Positions 8,242 through 16,633 of a DNA stretch of 64,000 nucleotides are shown piece after piece. This stretch comes from Pilimelia columellifera (lineage in GTDB: Bacteria; Actinomycetota; Actinomycetes; Mycobacteriales; Micromonosporaceae), in contig NZ_BAAARY010000005.1 of assembly GCF_039532605.1 (NCBI RefSeq), positions 248,001 to 312,000 on the forward strand, in the 5' to 3' direction. A program made the translations under genes and the position numbers. Numbering within the stretch: the first letter of the stretch is position 1; every line of letters begins with the position of its first letter. The notes below the pieces were generated by a model, which had not been told where the DNA came from, made no database searches, and saw nothing but the letters and a program-made list of their open reading frames with translations.

Positions 8242-9559
8242 CCCGGCGGTCCTGCTGCTCACCCGTGATCTGCGGGTGCACGACAATCCGGCGCTGGTCG
8301 AGGCGGCCCGCGGCGGGCGGGCGGTGGCGCCGTTGTTCGTGGTCGACCCGGCGATCACGGTCAGCGAGCCGCGGCGCCGGTTCCTGGCCGAATCGCTGGC
8401 TGATCTGCAAACCTCCCTGCGACGACTGGGCGCCGACCTCGTCATGCGGGTGGGGGACCCGGTCGTGGAGGCGGTCCGGTTGGCCGGCCAGCTCGACGCC
8501 CGGACGATCCTGTGCGCCGAGGACGTGAGCCGGTACGCCCGCAACCGGCAGCGCCGCCTGGCGCGCGCCTGCGAACGGGAGCGCATCGACCTGTGGTGGG
8601 GGCCGGGTCCGACGGTCGTGCCGGCGGGTGAAGCGCTGCCGGCGGGCGGCGGCGACCACTACAAGATCTTCACTCCGTACCACCGGGCGTGGTCGGGTCG
8701 GCGGTGGCGGGCCGTCGCCGAGCGTCCGGAGGTGTTGCGGCTGCCGTCCGGGCTCGACGGGGACGATCCGCTGAGGTTCTTCGACGACCCGTCCGGCCGG
8801 CCGGCGGCGGTGGCCGCGGGCGGCGAGAGCGAGGGCCGCCGCAGAGTGCGGCGGTGGCGTGGGCACGCCGCCGGTTACGGCGACGGCCACGACGACATGG
8901 CCGGCGACCGGACCTCACGGTTGAGTCCCTACCTGCATTTCGGCTGCGTGTCGGCGCGCGAGGTGGTCGCCGAGTTCGCCGGCAACGAGGCGTTCGTCCG
9001 GCAGATGTGCTGGCGGGACTTCTATCACCAGCTGTTGGCGGCGTTCCCGGATCTGGCGACGCGGGTCTACCGGGCGACGGCAGCCGATGACTGGGCGGAC
9101 GATCCACAGGCGCTGGACGCCTGGCGGCAGGGCCGGACTGGTGTGCCGATCGTCGACGCCGGCATGCGCCAGCTCGCCGCCGAGGGGTGGATGCACAACC
9201 GGGCCCGGCTCATCACGGCCGGTTTCCTCGTCAAGAAGCTGGGCCTGGACTGGCGGGCCGGCCTTGCCTGGTTCGGCGAGCGGCTGCTCGACGCCGACGT
9301 GGCCAACAACGCCGGAAACTGGCAGTGGGTCGCCGGCACCGGCACGGACGCCCGTCCGCATCGTGGTTTCAATCCGATCCGGCAGGCCCGGCGGTACGAC
9401 CCGGACGGCGACTTCGTCCGCCAGCACGTTCCTGAGCTGGCACATATCGAGGGTCCGGCGGTGCACGAGCCGTGGTTGCTTCCGCGCCGCCCGTCGGGTT
9501 ACCGGATCTCGCCGGTGGATGGTGGGTCAGCGGTCGAGGATGTGTTTGAGGGCCGTTGA
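8234..9559 (+). CDS. phrB: Deoxyribodipyrimidine photolyase (class I)
   Basis: A 441-residue cryptochrome/photolyase-family protein that repairs UV pyrimidine dimers using light. The N-terminal antenna-binding Rossmann domain begins LLLTRDLRVHDNPAL. The C-terminal FAD domain contains MCWRDFYHQLL, the GVPIVDAGMRQLAAEGW segment, MHNRARLITAGFLVKKL and DADVANNAGNWQWVAG. These keep the FAD-binding residues and the tryptophans of the electron chain typical of CPD photolyases rather than plant-type cryptochromes. GTG 8234 lies inside the end of the MMPL gene, so both are read from one mRNA. Length is normal for the class. Confidence 0.93.
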   Translation: MADPAVLLLTRDLRVHDNPALVEAARGGRAVAPLFVVDPAITVSEPRRRFLAESLADLQTSLRRLGADLVMRVGDPVVEAVRLAGQLDARTILCAEDVSRYARNRQRRLARACERERIDLWWGPGPTVVPAGEALPAGGGDHYKIFTPYHRAWSGRRWRAVAERPEVLRLPSGLDGDDPLRFFDDPSGRPAAVAAGGESEGRRRVRRWRGHAAGYGDGHDDMAGDRTSRLSPYLHFGCVSAREVVAEFAGNEAFVRQMCWRDFYHQLLAAFPDLATRVYRATAADDWADDPQALDAWRQGRTGVPIVDAGMRQLAAEGWMHNRARLITAGFLVKKLGLDWRAGLAWFGERLLDADVANNAGNWQWVAGTGTDARPHRGFNPIRQARRYDPDGDFVRQHVPELAHIEGPAVHEPWLLPRRPSGYRISPVDGGSAVEDVFEGR

Positions 9560-9579
9560 GTCGGTTTCTCAGCGAGTGT

Positions 9580-9611
9580 GGGGCGTGCCAGGGGTTCTCC
9601 TGGTACGCCCC
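9580..9611. terminator. Terminator hairpin after phrB
   Basis: A 13-bp stem with one G-T wobble (GGGGCGTGCCAGG with CCTGGTACGCCCC) and a 6-nt loop starts 20 bases after the photolyase stop. There is no T-tract, which is normal in this GC range. Confidence 0.75.
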
Positions 9612-9734
9612 ATACGTCGTTCTGGGCCGGTTACGTGGGTTGTCCGGTTCGGCTGTCGCCCTTACCCGGGGTGATCGCCGCCGTCGGTCCACGCAGGGTG
9701 GAGAAACGAGGGATTACGGAGAGTTGCCCGATTC

Positions 9735-9876
9735 GCCAGTATTGAGTAGGTAAGCGCAAAGCTGCACGGGGCGCCCGGGACAGCCCGGGGAAGCCCCGCC
9801 GCCTACTGGCAATCGGAAGGACAGACAGGTGCATGACACGGGGGAACACCTGAGATGCCACGCCGGCACATGTGCC
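9735..9876 (+). ncRNA. Candidate structured leader RNA upstream of arginine decarboxylase
   Basis: This part of the roughly 550-nt non-coding stretch before the decarboxylase folds by eye into two adjacent domains. Domain 1: AGTAGG (9745-9750) pairs with CCTACT (9802-9807), extended by GCC (9735-9737) with GGC (9808-9810). It encloses a small AGC/GCT hairpin (9753-9762) and a compound hairpin GGGGC/GCCCC around CCCGGG-acag-CCCGGG (9768-9797). Domain 2: GGCA (9808-9811) with TGCC (9856-9859) encloses AGGTG/CACCT (9827-9851). A perfect palindrome GGCACATGTGCC follows (9865-9876). GCCAGT (9735-9740) can instead pair with ACTGGC (9805-9810), a possible alternative state. I do not recognise any named riboswitch. 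Caution: TTGCCC-17-TAGGTA (9724-9752) looks like a weak promoter and would remove the first stem. Confidence 0.4.
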
Positions 9877-9900
9877 GAAGGTCGTAATTGGCTCTACGTA

Positions 9901-9923
9901 GTGACGCAATTTCGCAGCGTCAC
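9901..9923 (+). other. Hairpin downstream of the structured leader
   Basis: GTGACGC (9901-9907) and GCGTCAC (9917-9923) form a perfect 7-bp stem with a 9-nt A/T-containing loop. It lies after the candidate leader domains and 235 nt before the decarboxylase start, where an attenuator would be expected. No T-tract follows. The rest of the gap to 10158 shows no gene. Confidence 0.4.
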
Positions 9924-10158
9924 CGACATGCCAATGATGGACACGTAGACCGAAACTTCTTCACTCTCCGGCCGCGCGCCCCGGCCAACTCTGCGCCGTC
10001 ACGCGCGCCAGGGGCGAGCCCCGACGCCGCCACCCGCACTGCCCCGCCCGGCCGACGCTTGCCCTGGCGTCCGGCCCACGCCCCCACCCGCAACGACGCC
10101 CAGCGTGCCGCCCCCACCCCGGCGCGCCGGACCGTCACGCCCTGAAACGGAGCACACC

Positions 10159-10662
10159 ATGGCCAACTCCGCTGTCTACAACGCCATCCCGGTCGTCCGG
10201 GCCACCGGCATCGGCGGCACCACGCTGTCCGCCTTCCACGAGGCGCTCGTCGCCGTCGACCTGGGCCACTACAACCTGGTCCGCCTCTCCAGCGTCATCC
10301 CCCCGCGGACCGGCGTGGACACCGAAGGCAGGGTCGACGTGCCCGTCGGCCAGTGGGGCGACAAGATGTACTGCGTCTACGCGGTCCAGACCGCCACCGA
10401 GCCCGGCGAGCAGGCATGGGCCGGGATCGGCTGGGTGCAGCGCCTCGACGGCAAGGGCGGCCTGTTCGTCGAGCACGAGGGCACCAGCGAGAACTTCGTC
10501 CGCACCGCGATCCTCACCAGCCTCGCCGACCTGGTCGCCGGCAGGGAGGACGAGTACGCCGCCCCGGAGTTCGTCATGCACGGCGCCGAGTGCGTCGACA
10601 AGCCGGTCTGCTCGCTGGTCATCGCCCCGTACGAGGCCGCCACCTGGGCCGGCGCCCGATGA
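10159..10662 (+). CDS. Pyruvoyl-dependent arginine decarboxylase
   Basis: A 167-residue protein of the PvlArgDC family, which converts arginine to agmatine and CO2. The family cleaves itself between two serines and turns the second into a pyruvoyl cofactor. Here HYNLVRLSSVIPP gives Asn39, Ser44 and Ser45, with the same six-residue spacing from Asn to the pyruvoyl Ser as in the archaeal enzyme. A Glu in the GGLFVEHEG segment (Glu105 or Glu107) fits the catalytic acid. The expected products are a 44-residue beta chain and a 123-residue alpha chain. ATG 10159 has ACGGAG before it. The stop overlaps the start of the acetyltransferase gene, so the two are coupled. Substrate could be another amino acid, but the motif favours arginine. 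Confidence 0.85.
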   Translation: MANSAVYNAIPVVRATGIGGTTLSAFHEALVAVDLGHYNLVRLSSVIPPRTGVDTEGRVDVPVGQWGDKMYCVYAVQTATEPGEQAWAGIGWVQRLDGKGGLFVEHEGTSENFVRTAILTSLADLVAGREDEYAAPEFVMHGAECVDKPVCSLVIAPYEAATWAGAR

Positions 10663-11981
10663 AGCGGCTCACGGTCGAGAAGACCCTCCCCGCTGCGGCC
10701 ATCGACGCCCTCTACGAGCTGTACCGGGCGGCGTTCACACCGCTCCAGGCCAAGGCCGCGGCCCGACACATGCTCGACGCCGACGAGTTCGCCGCGGAGA
10801 TGGTCGACGAGCGGATCGAGAAGCACGTCGTCTGGGACGGCGAGCGCCCGATCGCGCTCAACACCCTCACCACCGACCTGGCCGCCGTGCCGTGGGTCAG
10901 CCCGGAGTTCTACGCCCAGCGGTACCCCGACCGGGCCGAGCGTGGCGCGCTGTTCTACCTCGGCTACACCCTGGTCCACCCCGACTACGAGGGCCAGGCC
11001 ATCTACGCCCGGCTCATCGCCCGGCTGGCCCGCCGGGCCAACGACGCGCGGGCCGTCGTCGCCTTCGACGTGTGCGGGTACAACGACCAGACCCGCAACC
11101 TGGCCGCCGGCATCGCCGGGCTGTCCCGCACCCTGGACATGACCCTGGAGACCATCGACGTCCAGACCTACTACGCCGCCGTCCTCAACGGCCCCCGGAC
11201 CGCCCCCGCGGAGCCGGCGCAGTCCCCGCAGCCGCAGACCACGGTCCGGACGGTCACCCTGGCCGAGCGGCCCGACCTGGCCGAACGCATCCCGGCGGTG
11301 TTGGAGAGCCGGTGGCCGGCGTTCATGCTCGGCGGCGTTCCCGGGCACGGCGTCGACCTCACCGTCCTGCTCAGCCACGCGCCACAGCACCAGATCCTGC
11401 TCCTGGACGCCGACGACGAGGTGCTCGGCGTCGGGCTGTCGACCCCGTTGAGCTGGGACGGGACCGTCGCGGGCCTCCCTGACGGCTGGGACGCCACCGT
11501 CGCCGCCGGCGTCCGGCTGCTCCTGGACGGCGCAACCCCCAACGCCGTCAGCGCGCTGTCGGCCACCATCACCCCGAAGGCGACCGGCCGTGACCTCGCC
11601 GACCGGCTCCTCGGCGCGATGAAGGACGCCGCCCGGGCCGTCGGCGCGACCGAGATGATCGCGCCGGTGCGCCCGGTGTGGAAGTCGAGATACCCGCTGG
11701 TCGATATGCAGGAGTACGTCGACTGGCGCGCCGAGGACGATCGCGCGTTCGATCCGTGGCTGCGCAGGCACCTTGACGCCGGCGGCCAGGTCCTCAAGAT
11801 CGCGTCCCGGTCGATGACGATCACCGGTAACGTCCGCGAATGGGAGAGCTGGACCGGGCTCGCCATGCCCGCCTCGGGCGAGTACCTCATCCCGGGCGGG
11901 CTGGCGGCGCTGCGCCTGGACCGGGACAGCGACCGTGGCGTGTACGAGGAGCCGAATGTGTGGGTCACGCATCGCCTGTGA
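10659..11981 (+). CDS. Two-domain GNAT-type acyltransferase coupled to arginine decarboxylase
   Basis: A 440-residue cytosolic protein. Residues 1-170 look like a GNAT domain: FYLGYTLVHPDYEGQAIYARLIARLARR has the beta4-alpha3 layout, although the usual Q/RxxGxG/A acetyl-CoA loop is altered. After a Pro/Gln-rich linker (about 183-200), residues 200-440 form a second GNAT-like half with LLLDADDEVLGVGLS and a conserved end (RPVWKSRYPL, EWESWTG, PNVWVTH). ATG 10659 overlaps the decarboxylase stop as ATGA. The coupling suggests that it acts on agmatine or a product of it, for example by N-acylation; this is inference only. A terminator hairpin follows within 20 bases. Confidence 0.7.
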   Translation: MKRLTVEKTLPAAAIDALYELYRAAFTPLQAKAAARHMLDADEFAAEMVDERIEKHVVWDGERPIALNTLTTDLAAVPWVSPEFYAQRYPDRAERGALFYLGYTLVHPDYEGQAIYARLIARLARRANDARAVVAFDVCGYNDQTRNLAAGIAGLSRTLDMTLETIDVQTYYAAVLNGPRTAPAEPAQSPQPQTTVRTVTLAERPDLAERIPAVLESRWPAFMLGGVPGHGVDLTVLLSHAPQHQILLLDADDEVLGVGLSTPLSWDGTVAGLPDGWDATVAAGVRLLLDGATPNAVSALSATITPKATGRDLADRLLGAMKDAARAVGATEMIAPVRPVWKSRYPLVDMQEYVDWRAEDDRAFDPWLRRHLDAGGQVLKIASRSMTITGNVREWESWTGLAMPASGEYLIPGGLAALRLDRDSDRGVYEEPNVWVTHRL

Positions 11982-11996
11982 CTCCGTCGCCCGATT

Positions 11997-12031
11997 CCCT
12001 CAACTCGGTTCCGCATAGTCCGAGTTGAGGG
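11997..12031. terminator. Terminator hairpin after the decarboxylase-GNAT operon
   Basis: A perfect 12-bp stem (CCCTCAACTCGG / CCGAGTTGAGGG) with an 11-nt loop begins 16 bases after the GNAT stop. Confidence 0.8.
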
Positions 12032-12075
12032 ATGAGGGGTCGTCCGATCGGCGACCGCAGCGGAGGAGGGCGACC

Positions 12076-14457
12076 ATGTCCGTAGCGGCGGCGCCCCACC
12101 GGCGGCGAGCCTCCGACGCCATGCTCCCGGCTCTGGTGAGCTGGGCCTTCCTGGCCGTCGGCGTCATCGCGCTGGCCGGTTACGCGCTGGCTCCGCCCGC
12201 GGCGTCCGAGTCGGTGTTCGCGTTCTTCGCGGTGGGCTCCGTGGCGGCGATCGGCTACGGCGCCGTGCGCAACCAGCGCCCCGGTCGGCGCGGGCCCTGG
12301 TGGGCCATCGCCGCCGCCATGACGCTCTTCCTCGGCGGTGGGGTCCTGCGCCAGCTTGTGCCCGGCGCCGACAGCAGCGCGCCCGGGCCGGCTGCCTTCA
12401 TTCCCGACCTGCTCATCGTCCCCGGTTACATCCTCATCGCCGCCGGCTTCATCGAGATGCTGCGGCAGCGGCGCTCCGCCGACGAGGACCCGGCCCGGGC
12501 CGACGCTGTCCTGCTCGGTATCGGCGCGGCGCTGGCTGCCTGGTCCTTCCTCATCGCCCCGGTCATCGGCCAGGACGGTGGCGTCGACCCGGTCCAGGCG
12601 TCGGCCACGTTCTTCCCGCTCGTCGACGCGATCCTGCTCATCGTCGTCGCCCAGCTCCTGCTCGGCGGGGGTGTCCGCGAACCCGTCCTCTGGATGATCG
12701 GCGGCGCCACCACCGCCATGCTGGCCGGCGATCTGCTCTTCGCGCTCAACGCCGCCGGCGCCGACGGGCCCCGACTGAGCCAGGCCGGCCTCGACCTCGT
12801 GTTCCTGGCCGGATTCGTTCTCGTCGGGGCGGCCGCGCTACACCCGGGCATGAGGAAGCTGACCGAGGCGAACCCGGTGCCCCTGCACGATCTGGGCATT
12901 CTGCGGACTGTCGCGATCGGGTCGGTGATGCTCGCGCCGACCGTCGCCGCCGCGCTGGTGCCGCCGGTGGTCGTCTGGGACGCGGCGGTGCGGGTCGCGC
13001 TCACCGCGTTGCTGACCGCCGCGATCGTCGTCCGGATCGTCCGCGCCCACCACGCCCGCGCTCAGGCGCAGGACGCCGCGCGCGCCGCCGAGCTGGCCGA
13101 ACGCCGCCGCGCCACCCACGACAGCCTCACCGACCTGCCGAACCGGGAGCTGCTCACCGAGACGATCACCCACTGGGGCGAGCTGGCGAACCGCGACGGC
13201 TGCGAGATCAGCCTGCTGTTCATCGACCTCGACCGGTTCAAGATGGTCAACGACAACTGGGGCCACCACGTCGGCGACGAGCTGCTGTGCGCCGTCGGCG
13301 ACCGGCTGGCCTCGATGATCCGCGCTGAGGACATCGTCTGCCGGATCGGCGGCGACGAGTTTGTCGTCGCCCTGGCCACCGAGGAGCCGTCGGCGCTCGA
13401 TGAGTCGCTGGCGCGGCGGGTGGTGGCCGCGTTCGCCCAGCCGTTCCAGCTCTCCGTCGGCGAGGTCATCGTGACGCCGTCGATCGGGGTCGCGCGGGCC
13501 AGCGGCCCGACCGACGCGCTGGAGCTGATCCGCGACGCCGACACCGCCATGTACCAGGCCAAAGAGTCCGGGCGCAACGCGTTCGCCCTCTACGACAGCG
13601 CCACGCGCAAGGACACCCGTCGCCGGGTCGACCTCGAACAGGCGCTGCGTGGAGCGCTCGAACGCGGTGAGCTGTCACTGCACTACCAGCCGATCATCGA
13701 CCTCGCGGCCGCCGAGCTGTCCGGGTTCGAGGCGTTGCTGCGTTGGGACCACCCGCAGCACGGCCGGGTGTCCCCGTTGGACTTCGTCCCGATCGCCGAG
13801 GAGACCGGACTGATCATTCCCATCGGTCGGTGGCTGCTCGGCGAGGCAGTCGCCCAGCTTGCCCGGTGGCGCGCCGCCCGTCCCGCCGAGGCGCCGCAGC
13901 TGCACATGTCGGTGAACATCGCCGTCCGGCAGCTACGGGGCGCGGACCTCGTCGAAGACGTCCGGCAGGTGCTTGGCGAGCACGACCTCCCCGCGTCCGC
14001 GCTCTGGTTGGAGATCACCGAATCGGGCGCGATGCAGGACCTGGAACGTTCGCTGGCCACCCTGAACGATTTGAACGCGCTCGGGGTCACCCTGTGCATC
14101 GACGACTTCGGCACCGGCTACTCCTCGCTGAGCTACCTGCGCCAACTGCCCGCCCAGATCGTCAAGATCGACCGTTCGTTCGTCAACGGCGTCGGGGAGG
14201 GCCACGGCAACGAGGCGATCGTCCGGGCCGTGTTGGCGATGTCCCACGCCCTCGGCCGGCAGGTCGTCGCCGAGGGTGTGGAGACCGCCAGCCAGCAGGA
14301 GTGGCTACGCGGGCAGGGCTGTGACCTCGCCCAGGGTTACCTGTACGGCGCGCCGCGGCCCGCCGACGCCAGAACGGATTGGCTGACCTGGCCGTTGGCG
14401 GACCCGGCCGCGGCGACGTTGACCGGCGGGGGGGCGTCCGCGCACACTGCCGGGTGA
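12076..14457 (+). CDS. Membrane GGDEF-EAL protein (c-di-GMP synthesis/degradation)
   Basis: A 793-residue protein. The first 330 residues hold about eight hydrophobic helices forming a membrane sensor of unknown ligand. The GGDEF domain (about 355-520) has an intact catalytic motif at 425-429 and an inhibitory RxxD site (RAED) five residues upstream, so it is likely an active, product-inhibited diguanylate cyclase. The EAL domain (about 535-780) has Glu-Ala-Leu at 552-554, IDDFGTGYSSL, KIDRSFV and VVAEGVET, all residues of active phosphodiesterases. The net direction cannot be told. ATG 12076 has a strong GGAGGAGGG 5 nt upstream. It is monocistronic between two terminators or gaps. Confidence 0.9.
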   Translation: MSVAAAPHRRRASDAMLPALVSWAFLAVGVIALAGYALAPPAASESVFAFFAVGSVAAIGYGAVRNQRPGRRGPWWAIAAAMTLFLGGGVLRQLVPGADSSAPGPAAFIPDLLIVPGYILIAAGFIEMLRQRRSADEDPARADAVLLGIGAALAAWSFLIAPVIGQDGGVDPVQASATFFPLVDAILLIVVAQLLLGGGVREPVLWMIGGATTAMLAGDLLFALNAAGADGPRLSQAGLDLVFLAGFVLVGAAALHPGMRKLTEANPVPLHDLGILRTVAIGSVMLAPTVAAALVPPVVVWDAAVRVALTALLTAAIVVRIVRAHHARAQAQDAARAAELAERRRATHDSLTDLPNRELLTETITHWGELANRDGCEISLLFIDLDRFKMVNDNWGHHVGDELLCAVGDRLASMIRAEDIVCRIGGDEFVVALATEEPSALDESLARRVVAAFAQPFQLSVGEVIVTPSIGVARASGPTDALELIRDADTAMYQAKESGRNAFALYDSATRKDTRRRVDLEQALRGALERGELSLHYQPIIDLAAAELSGFEALLRWDHPQHGRVSPLDFVPIAEETGLIIPIGRWLLGEAVAQLARWRAARPAEAPQLHMSVNIAVRQLRGADLVEDVRQVLGEHDLPASALWLEITESGAMQDLERSLATLNDLNALGVTLCIDDFGTGYSSLSYLRQLPAQIVKIDRSFVNGVGEGHGNEAIVRAVLAMSHALGRQVVAEGVETASQQEWLRGQGCDLAQGYLYGAPRPADARTDWLTWPLADPAAATLTGGGASAHTAG

Positions 14458-14553
14458 ACCCGTCGCGGGCCGGGGCCGGGCGCCGAACCGCCGCCGATCT
14501 GGCATCGTGTCGCTCGGACCCGACGTGAGAGCGCCGAACTGGAGCGACAGGAA

Positions 14554-15243
14554 TTGGCTGAACGTCCGTACGTCCTGCTGTCGTGCGCCGTGTCGATCGA
14601 CGGCTACCTCGACGACGCCGCCGACGGGCGCCTGCCGCTCTCCAACGACGAGGACTTCGACCGGGTTGACGCGGTCCGTGCCACCTGCGACGCCATCCTC
14701 GTGGGCGCGAACACGATCCGGCGGGACAACCCGCGGCTGCTCGTGCGCTCGCCGGAACGTCGTGAACGACGGATCAGCGAGGGCCGCAGCTCCTCGCCGC
14801 TGAAAGTTTCTGTCACCGGGCGTGGCGCGCTGAAACCCGACGCCGCGTTCTTCACCTCAGGCGACGACAGCAAGGTGGTCTACACCTCGGGACGCGCGTA
14901 CGGCGAGGTGGTCGCGAACCTCGGCCGGGTCGCCGAAGTGGTCGCGGCAGGCGACCCGATCTCGTTGGCGCGCGTCCTCGATGACCTGGCCGGTCGGGGC
15001 GTGCGGCGGCTCATGGTGGAGGGCGGCAGCGCCATGCACACCCAGTTCCTCGCCCTCGGCCTCGCGGACGAGCTGCACCTGGTCATCGCGCCGTTCTTCG
15101 TCGGCGACTCCGCGGCGCCGCGGTTCGTGACCGACGGCAGGTTCCCGAACGACAGCGGCAACCGCGCCAGCCTGCTGGAGAACCGGACGATCGGCGACTG
15201 CGTCCTACTCCGCTACGGACTGTCAGACCGAGCCACGAGTTGA
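14554..15243 (+). CDS. RibD C-terminal / dihydrofolate-reductase-like reductase
   Basis: A 229-residue stand-alone protein of the RibD C-terminal family, NADPH-dependent reductases related to the riboflavin enzyme that reduces the ribosylamino-pyrimidine intermediate. Family features include CAVSIDGYLDD near the N-terminus, ILVGANTIRRDNP and the VRRLMVEGGSAMHTQFL nucleotide-binding segment. No deaminase domain is present. The start is taken as TTG 14554, with GGAG 10 nt and AGGA 3 nt upstream; no better start is visible. No riboflavin genes lie nearby, so it may act on another pteridine- or pyrimidine-like substrate or on a natural product. Confidence 0.8.
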   Translation: MAERPYVLLSCAVSIDGYLDDAADGRLPLSNDEDFDRVDAVRATCDAILVGANTIRRDNPRLLVRSPERRERRISEGRSSSPLKVSVTGRGALKPDAAFFTSGDDSKVVYTSGRAYGEVVANLGRVAEVVAAGDPISLARVLDDLAGRGVRRLMVEGGSAMHTQFLALGLADELHLVIAPFFVGDSAAPRFVTDGRFPNDSGNRASLLENRTIGDCVLLRYGLSDRATS

Positions 15244-15252
15244 CTACAGCCA

Positions 15253-15487
15253 ATGGCGCAGAGCGGACCAGTCCGCGTCAACCGGAGCCCGGACACAGCG
15301 CAGTACGCTGTCCGTAGGCGTACAACCCCAGCAAGGCACTCCGTTTCGGGGTCCGTTTGAGACGGGACAGTGCCAGCGCGCCGCGCCGCCGAGCCGAACC
15401 GCCGGGAGCAGGCCGATGGTCAGGGCAACGCAGCCGGACGGAAATGCGAGCAGCGATAACGGCATGGCGCAGAGCAGACCGGTCCGC
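15253..15487. repeat. Pair of imperfect 24-nt direct repeats in a gene-free gap
   Basis: Copies start at 15253 and 15464: ATGGCGCAGAGC, then G or A, GACC, A or G, GTCCGC (22 of 24 identical). The first copy contains a perfect hairpin GCGGAC-ca-GTCCGC (15263-15276). The roughly 210 bases between them hold no convincing gene; a 73-codon minus-strand frame there has no family features. The second copy ends just before the stop of the AI-2E-type permease gene. Confidence 0.55.
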
Positions 15488-15493
15488 AGCGCA

Positions 15494-16633
15494 TCACTGA
15501 CCGGCGTCGTCTGTGGGTGAGCCCGTCGGGGTCGGCTCGGCGTCCGTCAACGCCCCTTGCGATGCCGCGGCCATGGTGCCCGGTTTGGCGGCCCGCGCCG
15601 CCCATACCTCGGTGGCGATCACCTTCACCATGCCGGCGACCGGGATGGCCAGCAGCGCGCCCAGGATGCCGGCCAGCTCGACGGCGATGAGGATCGCGAC
15701 CAGCACCGCCAACGGGCTCAGTTGGACGGTCCGGGCGAAGATGACCGGCTGGAGCAGGTGGTTCTCCACCTGCTGGTAAGCGACGAAGAAGACGAGCACC
15801 ACGATGCCGGCCACCATTGACTGTGAGAACGCGGCGAGCCCGGCCACCACCGCGCCCAAGGTGGCGCCGACGAGCGGGATGAGGTCGGCGACGGCCACGA
15901 ACAGGGCGATCAGCCCCGCGTACGGCACGTTCAGGATCGCGAGGACGGCGTAGGTCAGGACGCCGCAGATAAGGCTGATGAGCAGGTTCCCGCTCAGGTA
16001 GCCGGTGACGGCGCCCGCGCACCTGGCGCCGACCCGGCGCGCCCGCTCGCCCTGCCCGACCGGCAGCAGACGTTGCAGCCCGTCGAGGATTCCCGGTGAC
16101 TGCAACACCATTACGTAGGCGAGGACGAAGATGGTGACGGCGGCGACTACGGTCGTGGCCGCCCCGCGCAGGAAGCCCAGCGTCGGGGCGGCCAGACTGC
16201 TGAGGTAGGACTGGATCTGGTCGCCGTGCTCGGCCAGGTACTCGCGCACCCGTAGGCGTTCCATCGGCCGGGCCAGCGGGCCGCGACCGGCCCAGGTGTC
16301 GCGGACGAGGTCCGGCAGCGTCTGAGCGAGCTGCGCCGCCTCCTTCGAGAGCGGGATGACGAACAACGCCAGGAGCCCGGCGAGCAGCACGAAGACCAGC
16401 AGGAAGACCAGCAGCGTCGCCAGCCAGCGTCGGCACCAGCGGACCCGCCGTTCGAGCAGGTTCGCCAACGGGTTGAGCGCGGTGGCGAAGAACGCCGCTA
16501 CCACCATCCAGACGATCACCTGGTGGGCGGCGTACAGCAGGCCCAGGCCCAGCAGGGTGGCGAGCACCAGCCCGATGACGGTGAGCGTCACCTGGGCGGT
16601 GGTCCGGGCAGCGGCCGGCGGCATCGGGTCCAT
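15494..16633 (-). CDS. AI-2E family (PerM/YdiK-type) membrane permease
   Basis: A 379-residue polytopic protein with about eight hydrophobic segments. It has two N-terminal helices, a pair around residues 65-95, a soluble loop with an amphipathic region (110-165), and a C-terminal block. The motif YQQVENHLLQPVI near residue 290 and DLIPLVGATLGAV are signatures of the family, some members of which export autoinducer-2 or act as Na+/H+ antiporters. The C-terminal 35 residues are polar and Thr/Pro-rich. Its ATG directly follows the TGA of the PhoX-like gene without a spare base, so translation is coupled. The transported compound is unknown. Confidence 0.82.
   Translation of the reverse strand: MDPMPPAAARTTAQVTLTVIGLVLATLLGLGLLYAAHQVIVWMVVAAFFATALNPLANLLERRVRWCRRWLATLLVFLLVFVLLAGLLALFVIPLSKEAAQLAQTLPDLVRDTWAGRGPLARPMERLRVREYLAEHGDQIQSYLSSLAAPTLGFLRGAATTVVAAVTIFVLAYVMVLQSPGILDGLQRLLPVGQGERARRVGARCAGAVTGYLSGNLLISLICGVLTYAVLAILNVPYAGLIALFVAVADLIPLVGATLGAVVAGLAAFSQSMVAGIVVLVFFVAYQQVENHLLQPVIFARTVQLSPLAVLVAILIAVELAGILGALLAIPVAGMVKVIATEVWAARAAKPGTMAAASQGALTDAEPTPTGSPTDDAGQ

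Noticed and set aside
6196..8586. A 796-codon minus-strand open frame opposite the MMPL gene
   Set aside because: His/Asp/Gln/Arg-rich composition and full antisense overlap with the MMPL and photolyase genes indicate a frame created by codon bias.
9735..9876. Glycine, c-di-GMP-I, c-di-AMP or SRP RNA identity for the structured leader
   Set aside because: Short stretches such as GGAAGGACAGA and GCGCAAAGC recall parts of these RNAs, but the required conserved cores are missing.
12025..12075. Extended N-terminus for the GGDEF-EAL protein
   Set aside because: The strong GGAGGAGGG before ATG 12076 and the terminator stem covering the upstream part argue for the shorter form.
15244..15465. A 73-codon minus-strand frame in the repeat gap
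   Set aside because: No family similarity, weak start context and located between repeats; kept as gene-free.
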